Shown here in pieces: positions 53,472 through 61,922 of a stretch of 64,000 bases of DNA (position 1 is its first letter; the number at the start of each line of letters is the position of its first letter). Both the position numbers and the translations under genes were made by a program. Source of the stretch: an uncultured Prevotellaceae bacterium (lineage in GTDB: Bacteria > Bacteroidota > Bacteroidia > Bacteroidales > Muribaculaceae); NCBI GenBank assembly GCA_947165675.1, contig CAMVBJ010000009.1, forward strand, positions 1 to 64,000. The letters run 5' to 3'. The notes beneath the pieces were generated by a model. The model ran no database searches, was not told the origin of the DNA, and worked only from the letters and a program-made list of their open reading frames with translations.

Positions 53472-54491
53472 ATGAATCAACAAGAAACAGTTAGTCATCG
53501 TGAAGGTACGGCTCTCGTATCAATCGTGCTGTGCACTTACAATGGCGGCAGGTATCTACAAGAGCAGCTTGATAGTCTCGTCGCCCAAACATACCCCGTG
53601 CATGAGATTATCATTCAAGATGATGGTTCATCTGACAACACGATACAGATTGCCACAGATTATGCCAGCAGACATGAAAATATCCACCTGAGCGTCAACA
53701 CCGACAAGCATGGCATTAACAGCAATTTCTTCTCTGCGTTTGAAAAAGTCACAGGAGATTTCATTGCAATATGTGACCAAGATGACATCTGGGAACCTGA
53801 CAAAATCGCTGACCAGGTTAACGCCATCGGTGATCGACTGATGTGCTCATGTCATTCCCAGGCATTCTCTGATGACGGCTCATTTGCTCATTATGACAGC
53901 AGAATGCCCAACTACAATCTGTATCGATTGCTATTTATCAATGAGATTCCTGGACACACGATTCTCATGCGCAAGGAACTGTTACAACTGCTGCCCAAGG
54001 AGGGATGTGAAATCATGTATCAAACCCGGATGTATGACATTATCCTGGCACTCGTGGCAGCAGCCCATGACAGTATCGCATTTGTTGATAAAGCCCTGGT
54101 TCGCCATCGTCGATATCAATCAGCCGCTACCTATTCATCCTATTCAAGCAGCCTTCCCTCGGCCACCAACGCACTCCACATCTTGAGCTGGTCACTGCGC
54201 CATTACAGCAAGATGAAGACACTCACCGCCGAGCGCTACACCGTGCAAATGAACTTTATCAAAAATATGCAGTCAACCTCAAGCACCTGCAAGGAGGGTA
54301 TCAAATTCATGGAACTATTGATTTCCAGACGCCCTGTTGACTTCATCAGATTAGTCAAGATGTGCCTCAAGCATCGTTTTGAGATCTTTCATACAAGGGG
54401 CAAAGACCCCATCAATATCATCAGAGCTTTACTATTCCCACTAACATCATTGCATTACTGCCGATTCCTCCTCAACCTCCCAAACAAGTAA
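53472..54491 (+). CDS. Family 2 glycosyltransferase
   Basis: This 339-residue GT-A fold enzyme has VSIVLCTYNGGRYLQEQLDSLVAQTYP (16-42), DDGSSDNT, and the nucleotide-sugar DxD in ICDQDDIW, with GHTILMRKELLQLL beyond. It is likely a rhamnosyl- or similar transferase for surface glycan; the donor and acceptor are unknown. There is no membrane segment. It is divergent from galE and convergent with the flippase gene, overlapping its 3' end by 37 bp. No alternative ATG lies between the -7 box and the first domain strand. Confidence 0.9.
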   Translation: MNQQETVSHREGTALVSIVLCTYNGGRYLQEQLDSLVAQTYPVHEIIIQDDGSSDNTIQIATDYASRHENIHLSVNTDKHGINSNFFSAFEKVTGDFIAICDQDDIWEPDKIADQVNAIGDRLMCSCHSQAFSDDGSFAHYDSRMPNYNLYRLLFINEIPGHTILMRKELLQLLPKEGCEIMYQTRMYDIILALVAAAHDSIAFVDKALVRHRRYQSAATYSSYSSSLPSATNALHILSWSLRHYSKMKTLTAERYTVQMNFIKNMQSTSSTCKEGIKFMELLISRRPVDFIRLVKMCLKHRFEIFHTRGKDPINIIRALLFPLTSLHYCRFLLNLPNK

Positions 54492-55924
54492 TCGGTGCAT
54501 TCCTTAAAGATTACAGCTCCCGACAACTTCATCACCGAAGCATAGATGAGGATTGCCAGCACAACCCTCACTGGCAGCAACAGGTATAAGTTGTGAATGG
54601 GGAGTGTCAGTAAATAGGTCACCCCCATCACTGCAAGCGAGATGAACAAGAAAGGCAACACGTCACGCAACATGGTCGTCATGCGGTACTGAATCAATCG
54701 TGATGCAACCACCTGCCAAACAAACAGCCACAAAATATTGATAACAGCAAAGGCTATCGTCATCGCCATGATTCCCATGGAGTGACAAGCAAGCACTGCA
54801 ACCAGCATAAAGACAATCTGAGCTAACGTGATCCACATGTAGTAGTCGGACTTCCCTAAACTCAAGATCTGGTGCTGATAGACTGTAAAGAGGGGGAAAA
54901 AGGCACCACTGACACACAGGATCTGCAACAAGGGGATACTATCTATCCACTTGTCACCGATGGTAAGCAGAATGACCTGAGGTGCTACAAGCGACAACCC
55001 AAACATGGCAGGGAAAGCCAAGAATGCCGTGAAACGCAGCATCTTGCCGAAAACCCTCTGCTGACGCTCATGATTATCGTCGTTGACACGCGTAAAAACA
55101 GGCTGAGCCACCTGAGCCACTGTATTGGCAACCAACTGGTTGGCCATGGTGTTCCACTTATTGGCCTGTGTGTAGTTGCCTACCGCTATGGCAGGAAACA
55201 AGCGACCAAAGATGACGGTCAACACATTGTTATTGATAGTTGTTAATATTGTGGTTATCAACACCTTGTAGCTGAATGAGAACATCTGCTTCACTGGTGT
55301 AAAATCAACCTTGAAGGTGGGATACCAACGGGCAAAAAAATACCGCCCAATGCACACGATCACATTATATAATACTTGTTGCGCTGCAAGACTCCAATAG
55401 GAAAAGCCATTGAGAGCCATTACCACGCCCACTGTTCCTGCTGTGAGAAGAGCAACTAGAGAAATAATCGCTTTTTCCTTGATTCGAAGATTGCGTGTGA
55501 GTAATGCATTAGGTGAAATGCCTATCGCTGCAAAGATAAAGCCTAAAAAGATGAACCGCGACAACGGTATGAGGCAGGGCTGATGATAAAATGCGGCAAT
55601 AAGCGGCGCACACATGAACAAAACAGCATATAGAAACAGACTCACCACAATGTTCACCCAGAACACCGAATTATAGTCGTTGTGAGTAATGTTCTTGATG
55701 TTGATCAATGCCACACCAAAGCCACTATCTTGCAGGTTCCCGGCAATGAGCGAGAAAATGGCCAACATGCCCACGATGCCGTATTCGCCGGGGGACAGCA
55801 GGCGAGCCAAAAAGATTCCGATAATCAGATTGAGCAGTTGCATACCGCCACTGCTCAAGAAGCCCCAAAATAAGCCTTGGGCTGTTTTATCCTTCAAATT
55901 CTGCTTATCGACGCCCTCGCTCAT
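54455..55924 (-). CDS. Wzx-type oligosaccharide flippase (MOP superfamily)
   Basis: This 489-residue membrane protein has about 12-14 hydrophobic segments. It shows the polysaccharide-export pattern GLFWGFLSSGGMQLLNLIIGIFLARLLSPGEYGIVGML near the N-terminus, then FSYKVLITTILTTINNNVLTVIFGRLFP. It probably flips lipid-linked sugar units across the inner membrane. Start ATG 55924 overlaps the stop of the KdsC-like gene (ATGA). It is the last gene of the three-gene operon and ends inside the 3' end of the opposing GT2 gene. Confidence 0.9.
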   Translation of the reverse strand: MSEGVDKQNLKDKTAQGLFWGFLSSGGMQLLNLIIGIFLARLLSPGEYGIVGMLAIFSLIAGNLQDSGFGVALINIKNITHNDYNSVFWVNIVVSLFLYAVLFMCAPLIAAFYHQPCLIPLSRFIFLGFIFAAIGISPNALLTRNLRIKEKAIISLVALLTAGTVGVVMALNGFSYWSLAAQQVLYNVIVCIGRYFFARWYPTFKVDFTPVKQMFSFSYKVLITTILTTINNNVLTVIFGRLFPAIAVGNYTQANKWNTMANQLVANTVAQVAQPVFTRVNDDNHERQQRVFGKMLRFTAFLAFPAMFGLSLVAPQVILLTIGDKWIDSIPLLQILCVSGAFFPLFTVYQHQILSLGKSDYYMWITLAQIVFMLVAVLACHSMGIMAMTIAFAVINILWLFVWQVVASRLIQYRMTTMLRDVLPFLFISLAVMGVTYLLTLPIHNLYLLLPVRVVLAILIYASVMKLSGAVIFKECTDYLFGRLRRNRQ

Positions 55925-56448
55925 TGTTTGGCCAGTATCATATCAATCCATTCTCTCACGCATGCGTCACCGCCTCGACGATTCAACACAAGGATGCCAG
56001 GTATTGACTTCACCTTGTCACAAGCGTCGGCAGGACATGCCGCCCACCCCACGGCCGAAAGCAAGTCATAACAGTTCACATCATCGCCGACATAGGCTAC
56101 CTGCTCCAAGTTGATTCCCATTTCGTCACATATCTCGCGGGTAGCAGCCAGCTTACCGCCATCACGGGCACTCTGCTTGAGGTAGTCAAGACCGAGCTTG
56201 CGGGCGCGGTTCACATTGATGGGCGTGTTCTCGCTGGTAACGATACCCACCTTGACACCAGTGTGTTGCAGCAATTGCAGCCCCATGCCATCACGGGTAT
56301 TGAATTTCTTGAACTCTGTGCCATCGGTACCGTAGTACATGCCACCGTCGGTCAATGTGCCATCAACATCGGTCAAGAACAACTTGATGTCACCAGGTTG
56401 TGGCACGAGGCAAGAATTATGGTTCGGCTTATCGGTCATCATTGTCAT
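55921..56448 (-). CDS. KdsC-like HAD phosphatase
   Basis: This 175-residue HAD-family phosphatase has DVDGTLTDGGMYYGTDGTEFKKFNTRDGMGLQLL (motif I DxDxT), VTSENTPI (motif II) and VAYVGDDVNCYDLL (motif IV). The closest type is 3-deoxy-D-manno-octulosonate-8-phosphate phosphatase (KdsC); relatives act on 9-carbon sugar acid phosphates. The N-terminus (MTMMTDKPNHNSC) is about 20 residues longer than the core. Start ATG 56448 overlaps the stop of the preceding GT2 by 4 bp. In this operon it may make Kdo or another sialic-like acid for surface glycan. Confidence 0.88.
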   Translation of the reverse strand: MTMMTDKPNHNSCLVPQPGDIKLFLTDVDGTLTDGGMYYGTDGTEFKKFNTRDGMGLQLLQHTGVKVGIVTSENTPINVNRARKLGLDYLKQSARDGGKLAATREICDEMGINLEQVAYVGDDVNCYDLLSAVGWAACPADACDKVKSIPGILVLNRRGGDACVREWIDMILAKQ

Positions 56449-57392
56449 TTCAAGTATTTCTCAATATTATAGCGCGGGCGGTGCTTGCCCTCGGTGTAGA
56501 TGCGACCAATATAGGCAGCAATGATACTGAGGCAAATGAGAACACATCCCCCCACAAACCAGATAGACAACATCAATGAGGCCCAACCCTGCACTCCACG
56601 TCCCTGGCACAAAGCCACAATCACATAGATGAGTATTCCCATGCTGATGAGCAAGAACACCATACCAAGGTCAAAAATCAATCGCAGTGGCTTGACACTG
56701 AACGAGGTCACGCCGTCGATAGCAAAAGACAGCATCTTGCTCAAGGGATACTTGCTCTCGCCTGCTTGACGCTCCAAGCGGTCATAGTAAACCGAATCGG
56801 ACTTATATCCCAACAGTGGCACCAGTCCACGCAGGAACAGGTTGCGCTCGTCGTACTGACACAGGGCGTGAACCGCACGGCGACTCATCAGCCTGAAATC
56901 AGCGTGGTTATATACCGATTTAACGCCCATACTGCTCATAAACTTGTAGAACAACTGAGCCGTGGTACGCTTGAAGAAAGTGTCGGTCGTGCGCTTGCGT
57001 CTCACACCATAGACGATGTCGCAGCCATCGTCATATTTCATGACCATATCAGGAATGGCATGGATGTCATCCTGCAAGTCGGCATCAATCGACACAGTGA
57101 CATCGGCATCCTGGCGAGCGGTATCAAGTCCAGCCATGAGAGCGTTCTGGTGGCCCACGTTACCAGCCAACTTGAGTCCTCGAACGTGGGCATCGGACTC
57201 ACTATAACCAGCAATGATTTCCCATGTGCGGTCACGTGACCCGTCGTTCACATAGAGGATGTAGCTCTCCTCGCTCACCAAGTGCTCACGCATCATGCCA
57301 TCGAGCAGAGCTCTCAATTGCTGGTTGGTCTGTGGCAGCACTTCCTCTTCGTTGTAGCAAGGCACCACGATTGCTAAAGTCGAGTTTTCCAT
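56445..57392 (-). CDS. Membrane-anchored family 2 glycosyltransferase (DPM/GtrB-like)
   Basis: This 315-residue protein has a GT2 domain (VVPCYNEEEVLPQT, YVNDGSRD, SIDADLQDD) and a PNVGHQNALMAG-like region (LAGNVGHQNALMAGLD). Two C-terminal membrane helices lie at about 235-258 and 270-296. Enzymes of this type transfer a sugar onto undecaprenyl phosphate to make an activated donor for modifying surface glycans. It is first in an operon with the KdsC-like phosphatase and the flippase, joined by ATGA overlaps. Confidence 0.92.
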   Translation of the reverse strand: MENSTLAIVVPCYNEEEVLPQTNQQLRALLDGMMREHLVSEESYILYVNDGSRDRTWEIIAGYSESDAHVRGLKLAGNVGHQNALMAGLDTARQDADVTVSIDADLQDDIHAIPDMVMKYDDGCDIVYGVRRKRTTDTFFKRTTAQLFYKFMSSMGVKSVYNHADFRLMSRRAVHALCQYDERNLFLRGLVPLLGYKSDSVYYDRLERQAGESKYPLSKMLSFAIDGVTSFSVKPLRLIFDLGMVFLLISMGILIYVIVALCQGRGVQGWASLMLSIWFVGGCVLICLSIIAAYIGRIYTEGKHRPRYNIEKYLK

Positions 57393-57433
57393 TCTGTAGA
57401 AGTTTATTGGCGTTGGCCTTATTGTCCAAACGG

Positions 57434-57441
57434 CAAAGGTA
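57434..57441 (-). promoter_or_regulatory. -7 promoter box for the GT2-KdsC-flippase operon
   Basis: TACCTTTG on the minus strand, 41 bp before the ATG at 57392; no well-spaced TTG. Confidence 0.5.
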
Positions 57442-57546
57442 TAAATAAGTTTTCAATTTACGGTTTTCAACTTTCAGTTTTTTCGTCCATTCTTAACAAT
57501 TTGCGAGATTTTGCAAAGAATATATCTTGAAGAATTAAATTTTTTG

Positions 57547-57554
57547 TAATTTTG
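57547..57554 (+). promoter_or_regulatory. -7 promoter box for yicC
   Basis: TAATTTTG lies 27 bp before the yicC ATG; a TTG is 17 bp upstream (57527-57529), slightly short of the ideal spacing. Confidence 0.5.
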
Positions 57555-57581
57555 CCGAATATAGCAAAATCTAATTTGACA

Positions 57582-58463
57582 ATGATACTATCCATGACCG
57601 GATTTGGCAAAGCGGTAAAAGTCTATAACAACAAGAAAATCACCGCCGAAGTCAAGTCACTGAACAGCAAACAACTGGATTTTGGGGTACGTACTCCTCA
57701 GAGTCATCGTGAGATTGAGATGGAACTGCGCAACATCGTGTCGAAGGCATTGATGCGTGGCAAGATTGATCTATTTGTTTATTGTGAGCCCATCGAGGGT
57801 GCCACGTCAGGCACTATAAACATCCCGATGCTGCAACAATACAAAACCCAAATCGAGGAAATGGCCTCAGCGCTGAATTTACCACAGCCCGAGGACTGGT
57901 ATGCCACTTTGCTGCGCATGCCCGATGCACTGAAGACCGACGCCAAGGCCACCGAAGCCGACGAGCAGGAACTCACCATTGTCAAGGAAGTTGTCACTCA
58001 AGCAACCCAACAGCTGATTGATTTCCGCCGTCAAGAGGGAGCAAGACTTGCGACTTTCTTTGAGGAGAAAATTGCCGCCATCCAGGCGCTACTTAACGAG
58101 GTGCCACGTTACGAGGAGCCTCGCACTCAGAAAATCAAGGCACGCATCCTTGACTCCCTGGCCAAGATCAAGGAGGTGGACTATGACAAGAACCGCTTTG
58201 AGCAGGAACTCATTTACTACATCGAGAAACTCGATATCACCGAGGAGAAGATCCGCTTGCAGAACCACTTGAATTACTTCATAGAGACCATGCATAGTGA
58301 AGAACCTGGACAAGGCAAGAAGTTGGGATTCATCAGCCAGGAAATCGGTCGCGAGGTGAACACTATGGGCTCTAAGGCCAATCAGGCCGAGTTGCAGAAT
58401 CTGGTCGTTCGCATGAAGGACCACCTTGAACAGATTAAGGAGCAAGTGCTCAATGTGTTGTGA
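57582..58463 (+). CDS. yicC: YicC/YloC-family endoribonuclease-like protein
   Basis: This 293-residue protein begins MILSMTGFGKAVK, the hallmark of YicC, and ends MGSKANQAELQNLVVRMKDHLEQIKEQVLNVL with the conserved EVNTMGSKA segment. The N-terminal YicC_N domain and C-terminal DUF1732 domain are both present, with EQELIYYIEKLDITEEKIRLQNHLNYF in between. Members have been described as RNA-cleaving enzymes. The start ATG 57582 is chosen over 57552, since the latter lies in the promoter region. Gene gmk follows after a repeat-containing gap; the same pairing is common in bacteria. Confidence 0.92.
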   Translation: MILSMTGFGKAVKVYNNKKITAEVKSLNSKQLDFGVRTPQSHREIEMELRNIVSKALMRGKIDLFVYCEPIEGATSGTINIPMLQQYKTQIEEMASALNLPQPEDWYATLLRMPDALKTDAKATEADEQELTIVKEVVTQATQQLIDFRRQEGARLATFFEEKIAAIQALLNEVPRYEEPRTQKIKARILDSLAKIKEVDYDKNRFEQELIYYIEKLDITEEKIRLQNHLNYFIETMHSEEPGQGKKLGFISQEIGREVNTMGSKANQAELQNLVVRMKDHLEQIKEQVLNVL

Positions 58464-58473
58464 GTGAATATTA

Positions 58474-58490
58474 CCACGGCAGAGCCGTGG
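58474..58490. repeat. Short GC hairpin after yicC
   Basis: CCACGGC-AGA-GCCGTGG, a perfect 7-bp stem with 3-nt loop, 11 bp after the yicC stop. A mirrored hairpin, CCGTGGC-AAA-GCCACGG, is at 61880-61896. There is no U-tract. Confidence 0.5.
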
Positions 58491-58520
58491 CACACGTAAC
58501 ACTGACCTCAAAACTGAAAA

Positions 58521-58604
58521 CAATGATATAGATGTTGGCCCATTGGTGGTATTAACCGCCCTGTCGGGCGGGAAATTAAACAAATTAATTTTAAAATTTA
58601 ATTT
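58521..58604 (+). repeat. 84-bp dispersed element, copy 2
   Basis: It is 82/84 identical to 21649-21732, including the CCGCCC-TGTC-GGGCGG hairpin and AT palindrome. A different downstream hairpin follows, CCGTGC-GTTA-GCACGG (near 58618-58634). It lies about 95 bp upstream of gmk. Confidence 0.9.
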
Positions 58605-58696
58605 TCTTTTAATTTCCCGTGCGTTAGCACGGTTCGATGCAGAGACGTTTCAACGCAGGGTAAACTGCTATATCGTTACCAAACTGAAAACAGAAA

Positions 58697-59269
58697 ATGG
58701 AACAAGGCAAATTAATCATCATCTCGGCACCGTCAGGGTCCGGCAAATCGACCATCATCGGTCGCATCATGCAAGACGAGTCACTCAAGTTGGCATTCTC
58801 GGTATCGGCTACGACCCGTCCTCGCCGAGGCCAGGAGGTTCATGGTGTTGACTATTATTACAAGACCATCGATGAGTTCAAGAAAATGATTGAGAACGAC
58901 GAGCTTGTCGAATATCAAGAGGTCTATAAAGGTCGTTTCTACGGCACCCCCAAGAGCGAGGTGGAACGCATCACTGGCATGGGAAAGAATGTCGTGCTTG
59001 ACCTTGACGTGTTAGGCGGTGTTAACGTCAAGAAGATGTATGGCGACCGTGCGTTGGCTATTTTCATTCAGCCACCCAGTGTGGAAGTCCTGCGCCAGCG
59101 ACTCATCAACCGTGGTACCGACAGCATGGAAGACATCAAGGCCAGGGTCGATAAGGCCGAATTTGAAATCTCGATTGGTCCACAATTTGACCACACTGTT
59201 ATCAATGACGTCCTTGATGATGCTGTCAACGAGGTTCACAACCTGATCGCCGCCTTTATCGCACACTGA
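58697..59269 (+). CDS. gmk: Guanylate kinase
   Basis: This 190-residue enzyme phosphorylates GMP to GDP. Walker A is APSGSGKSTI at 11-20. The GMP-binding block is SVSATTRPRRGQEVHGVDYYY, then YQEVYKGRFYGTP, and the VVLDLDVLGGVNVKK strand and RLINRGTDSMEDIKARV lid are typical. Length matches the family. The ATG at 58697 follows an AAAATGGAACA-type leader without a strong Shine-Dalgarno. A long hairpin terminator lies between it and nadD. Confidence 0.96.
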   Translation: MEQGKLIIISAPSGSGKSTIIGRIMQDESLKLAFSVSATTRPRRGQEVHGVDYYYKTIDEFKKMIENDELVEYQEVYKGRFYGTPKSEVERITGMGKNVVLDLDVLGGVNVKKMYGDRALAIFIQPPSVEVLRQRLINRGTDSMEDIKARVDKAEFEISIGPQFDHTVINDVLDDAVNEVHNLIAAFIAH

Positions 59270-59285
59270 CCCACTCGTCAGACCA

Positions 59286-59358
59286 CAAGAACAACCATCG
59301 GCACAACTTCAAGCAACGATTCAGTTGCCAACTGTTGTTCCAATGGTTGTTCTTGTTT
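59286..59358 (+). terminator. Long hairpin terminator after gmk
   Basis: CAAGAACAACCAT (59286-59298) pairs with ATGGTTGTTCTTG (59343-59355), 13 perfect bp, followed by TTTATAAAA. A smaller GCAAC/GTTGC hairpin lies inside the 44-nt loop. Confidence 0.7.
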
Positions 59359-59378
59359 ATAAAATTAGCTACAATAAT

Positions 59379-59409
59379 TTGCGTTCATCATGAGATTTTG
59401 TTAATTTTG
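59379..59409 (+). promoter_or_regulatory. Promoter for nadD
   Basis: TTG (59379-59381), 20 bp, TAATTTTG (59402-59409): a full consensus match 34 bp before the ATG. Confidence 0.75.
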
Positions 59410-59443
59410 CGGGTTATACATCTTTAAAGAGCTTATATATTAA

Positions 59444-60040
59444 ATGAAGATTGGAATATTTGGCGGTTCATTTGACCCGATACATTGTGGACATGCTATC
59501 ATCGCCCACCACATCATCAGCAGTGGTGTAGTGGACAGGTTGTGGTTGATGGTATCGCCATTGAATCCGTTGAAGGTGGACAAGCAACGGCAAGTGGCCG
59601 ATACCGACCGCCTGCGCATGGTCGAGATGGTATCCCGTCCACTGGAAGGCGCAGAGACGTCGGCATTTGAGTTCACAATGCCGCGTCCGTCCTACACAAT
59701 TGACACGCTCAATGCCCTGCAAGCCAAGTTTCCTAACGATGAATTCTATCTCGTTATCGGTGGTGACAACTGGGAAGTATTCGGCAAGTGGCGAAACAGC
59801 GATGAAATTCTGGCTAAATACCATGTGATCATCTATCCTCGCCTGGGCCATGAAGTCATCATACCACAAGAATTGCAAGATCGCGTTCAACTGATAGATG
59901 CTCCCATCATCGAATTATCATCTACCCAGATTCGCCAACGACTTGCCGAAGGGAAAAGCGTGCGCTATTACGTTCCCGACGAAGTCCTTAACTACATCGA
60001 CCGACACAACTTATACTGCAATCAACAGACAAAACAATAA
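59444..60040 (+). CDS. nadD: Nicotinate-nucleotide adenylyltransferase
   Basis: This 198-residue enzyme adenylylates nicotinate mononucleotide in NAD synthesis. It has the N-terminal GIFGGSFDPIHCGHAIIA ATP-binding HxGH motif (H17-C-G-H), the SPLNPLK and MPRPSYTIDTL substrate regions, and the C-terminal ISSTQIR-type motif (LSSTQIRQRL). Length is normal. The next ATG follows its TAA directly with no gap. It is preceded by its own promoter. Confidence 0.96.
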   Translation: MKIGIFGGSFDPIHCGHAIIAHHIISSGVVDRLWLMVSPLNPLKVDKQRQVADTDRLRMVEMVSRPLEGAETSAFEFTMPRPSYTIDTLNALQAKFPNDEFYLVIGGDNWEVFGKWRNSDEILAKYHVIIYPRLGHEVIIPQELQDRVQLIDAPIIELSSTQIRQRLAEGKSVRYYVPDEVLNYIDRHNLYCNQQTKQ

Positions 60041-60541
60041 ATGGACAAGCTAACACCTAATGAGTTGGCGTTTATCGCCCTTGCTAACGAATATTGCCAT
60101 GCGTTAGAGCACTCTAACGAGTGCGAGACGCGCGATCAATTTGTAGCCCAGATGCTGAAGCTGCTGCCTCGCCTGTATATCACTGTCAATGACATCGAGG
60201 ACAACACCTATAGTGAGGAATATATCGACTCGGCACTCGAGGAGGATGTTTATGACCTGATACGTGAGCGTGTGGCACAGATCATGGCTGAGGAGGACAT
60301 CTATCTGGAGGTATTCATGGAAGACATGAAATACAGCGACACGCCCATCTCGGCCTCGGTATCTGAGAATCTGGCGGACCTATATCAAGAGTTTTTTAAT
60401 CTCATCCACTCGATACAAGATGCGTTGACCGAGACACAACACGAAATGCTGTGCCAGTGCAAGATCAACTTTGTCAACTACTGGGGACAGACCCTATGTA
60501 ATGTTCTACGAGCACTGAACGCCATCTATTACGGAATATAA
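60041..60541 (+). CDS. DUF5063-like hypothetical protein
   Basis: This 166-residue, acidic, all-helical soluble protein (LAFIALANEYCHALEHSNE, EYIDSALEEDVYDLIRERVAQIMAEEDIYL, LADLYQEFFNLIHSIQDAL) resembles the Bacteroidota family DUF5063, named from memory. No catalytic motif or signal is visible. It begins at the base after the nadD stop, so translation is probably coupled. Function is unknown; its invariant coupling with nadD could point to NAD or redox metabolism, which is inference. Confidence 0.7.
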   Translation: MDKLTPNELAFIALANEYCHALEHSNECETRDQFVAQMLKLLPRLYITVNDIEDNTYSEEYIDSALEEDVYDLIRERVAQIMAEEDIYLEVFMEDMKYSDTPISASVSENLADLYQEFFNLIHSIQDALTETQHEMLCQCKINFVNYWGQTLCNVLRALNAIYYGI

Positions 60542-60566
60542 ACAATACAATAAATAACAACATATT

Positions 60567-61865
60567 ATGAACAAAACCAATAATTATGTGAGCTCGTTAC
60601 TGGAGTTCCTCGATAACAGTCCATGCAATTTCCTGGCTGTGGACACCGTGAAGAAAATCCTGACCGCCAATGGCTTCAAGGAAAAGAGAATTGACGACAA
60701 GATGACCGCCAAGGCTGGAGACAAATTCTTTTTCACCAAGAACGACAGTGCCATCTTTGCCGTGAAAGTGGGCATGAAGAAGCCTGCCGATACTGGCTTT
60801 AAGATCATTGCGGCCCACAGCGATTCTCCATGCTTCAGGATCAAGCCAGCCAGTGAGATTCCTGGTGAAGGTGGCATCTTGCGCCTGAATACTGAAGTTT
60901 ATGGAGGTCCTATTCTGTACACGTGGTTCGACCGTCCCTTGTCGTTGGCAGGACGAGTGCTGCTCAAGGGCCAAGATGCCTTGCATCCAGTGACCAAGCT
61001 TATCAAGATCGAGCGTCCGCTGATGTGTATTTCGCATCTTGCCATCCACTTCAACCGCGCCGTCAACGAGGGCAACAAGCTGTCCAAGCAGAAGGACATG
61101 CTTCCCATCCTTGCCAAGATCAACAAGGATTTTGAATGGCAGAACACCCTGCTCAACCTTGTGGCCGATGAGTTGCAGGTCGAGGCGAGCGATATCATCG
61201 ATTTTGACCTGATGCTATATGACGTGAGCAAGGCAAGTCTTTTTGGTCTGAATAACGAATTCATCTCGGCGGGTCGCCTTGATGACTTGAGTATGGTTCA
61301 TGCCGCTATCACGGCCATTATCGAGTCCAAGGACAAGGATGCGACTCTCGTGTCAGCCATCTTTGACAACGAGGAGACCGGCAGTGGAACCAAACAGGGT
61401 GCCCACTCGCCAGTATTAGGTAACATGCTATTGAGGCTCGTGATGGCTTTGGGTGGCGATTTTGAGGACTTTGGCCGCGCTATTCACCGTTCATTCATGG
61501 TATCGGCTGACAACGCCCATGCTTTCCACCCCAACTACCCCGAGAAATATGACCCGACCAACCATCCTTCTCTGGGTGGTGGCCCGTGCATCAAGGTGAA
61601 CGCCAACTGTAAGTACATGAGCGATGCCCACTCGGCAGCTATTTTCAAGAGCCTGTGCGAGAATGCCGGCGCACCTTTCCAGTACTTTGTGAACCACAGC
61701 GACGTGGCAGGCGGTTCCACACTGGGTAACATTCTCACAGGGCAGCTTGACATCGAGGGCGTTGATGTGGGCAATCCCGTGCTGGCGATGCACTCGGTTC
61801 GTGAGACCGGATCATGTGACGACCATGTGAACATGATCAAGGTGATGAAGCAATTCTTTAAGTAA
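60567..61865 (+). CDS. M18-family aminopeptidase
   Basis: This 432-residue metalloaminopeptidase is related to aspartyl aminopeptidase (DNPEP/ApeB). The zinc ligands and catalytic residues are visible as IIAAHSDSPCFRIKP (HxD), GGRLDDL-type text (SAGRLDDLSMVHAAI), FDNEETGSGTKQGAHSP (EE pair), MVSADNAHAFHPNYPEKYDP and the C-terminal MHSVRETGSCDDH. The probable role is cytosolic release of N-terminal acidic residues from peptides, as a large dodecamer. It starts 25 bp after the DUF5063-like gene, so probably belongs to the same transcript. Confidence 0.93.
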   Translation: MNKTNNYVSSLLEFLDNSPCNFLAVDTVKKILTANGFKEKRIDDKMTAKAGDKFFFTKNDSAIFAVKVGMKKPADTGFKIIAAHSDSPCFRIKPASEIPGEGGILRLNTEVYGGPILYTWFDRPLSLAGRVLLKGQDALHPVTKLIKIERPLMCISHLAIHFNRAVNEGNKLSKQKDMLPILAKINKDFEWQNTLLNLVADELQVEASDIIDFDLMLYDVSKASLFGLNNEFISAGRLDDLSMVHAAITAIIESKDKDATLVSAIFDNEETGSGTKQGAHSPVLGNMLLRLVMALGGDFEDFGRAIHRSFMVSADNAHAFHPNYPEKYDPTNHPSLGGGPCIKVNANCKYMSDAHSAAIFKSLCENAGAPFQYFVNHSDVAGGSTLGNILTGQLDIEGVDVGNPVLAMHSVRETGSCDDHVNMIKVMKQFFK

Positions 61866-61879
61866 TAAGATAATGATAG

Positions 61880-61896
61880 CCGTGGCAAAGCCACGG
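61880..61896. repeat. Short GC hairpin after the M18 peptidase gene
   Basis: CCGTGGC-AAA-GCCACGG, 7-bp stem; related to 58474-58490 with the arms exchanged. Confidence 0.5.
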
Positions 61897-61922
61897 TCCA
61901 CTGAACACGATAAACGTAGTTT

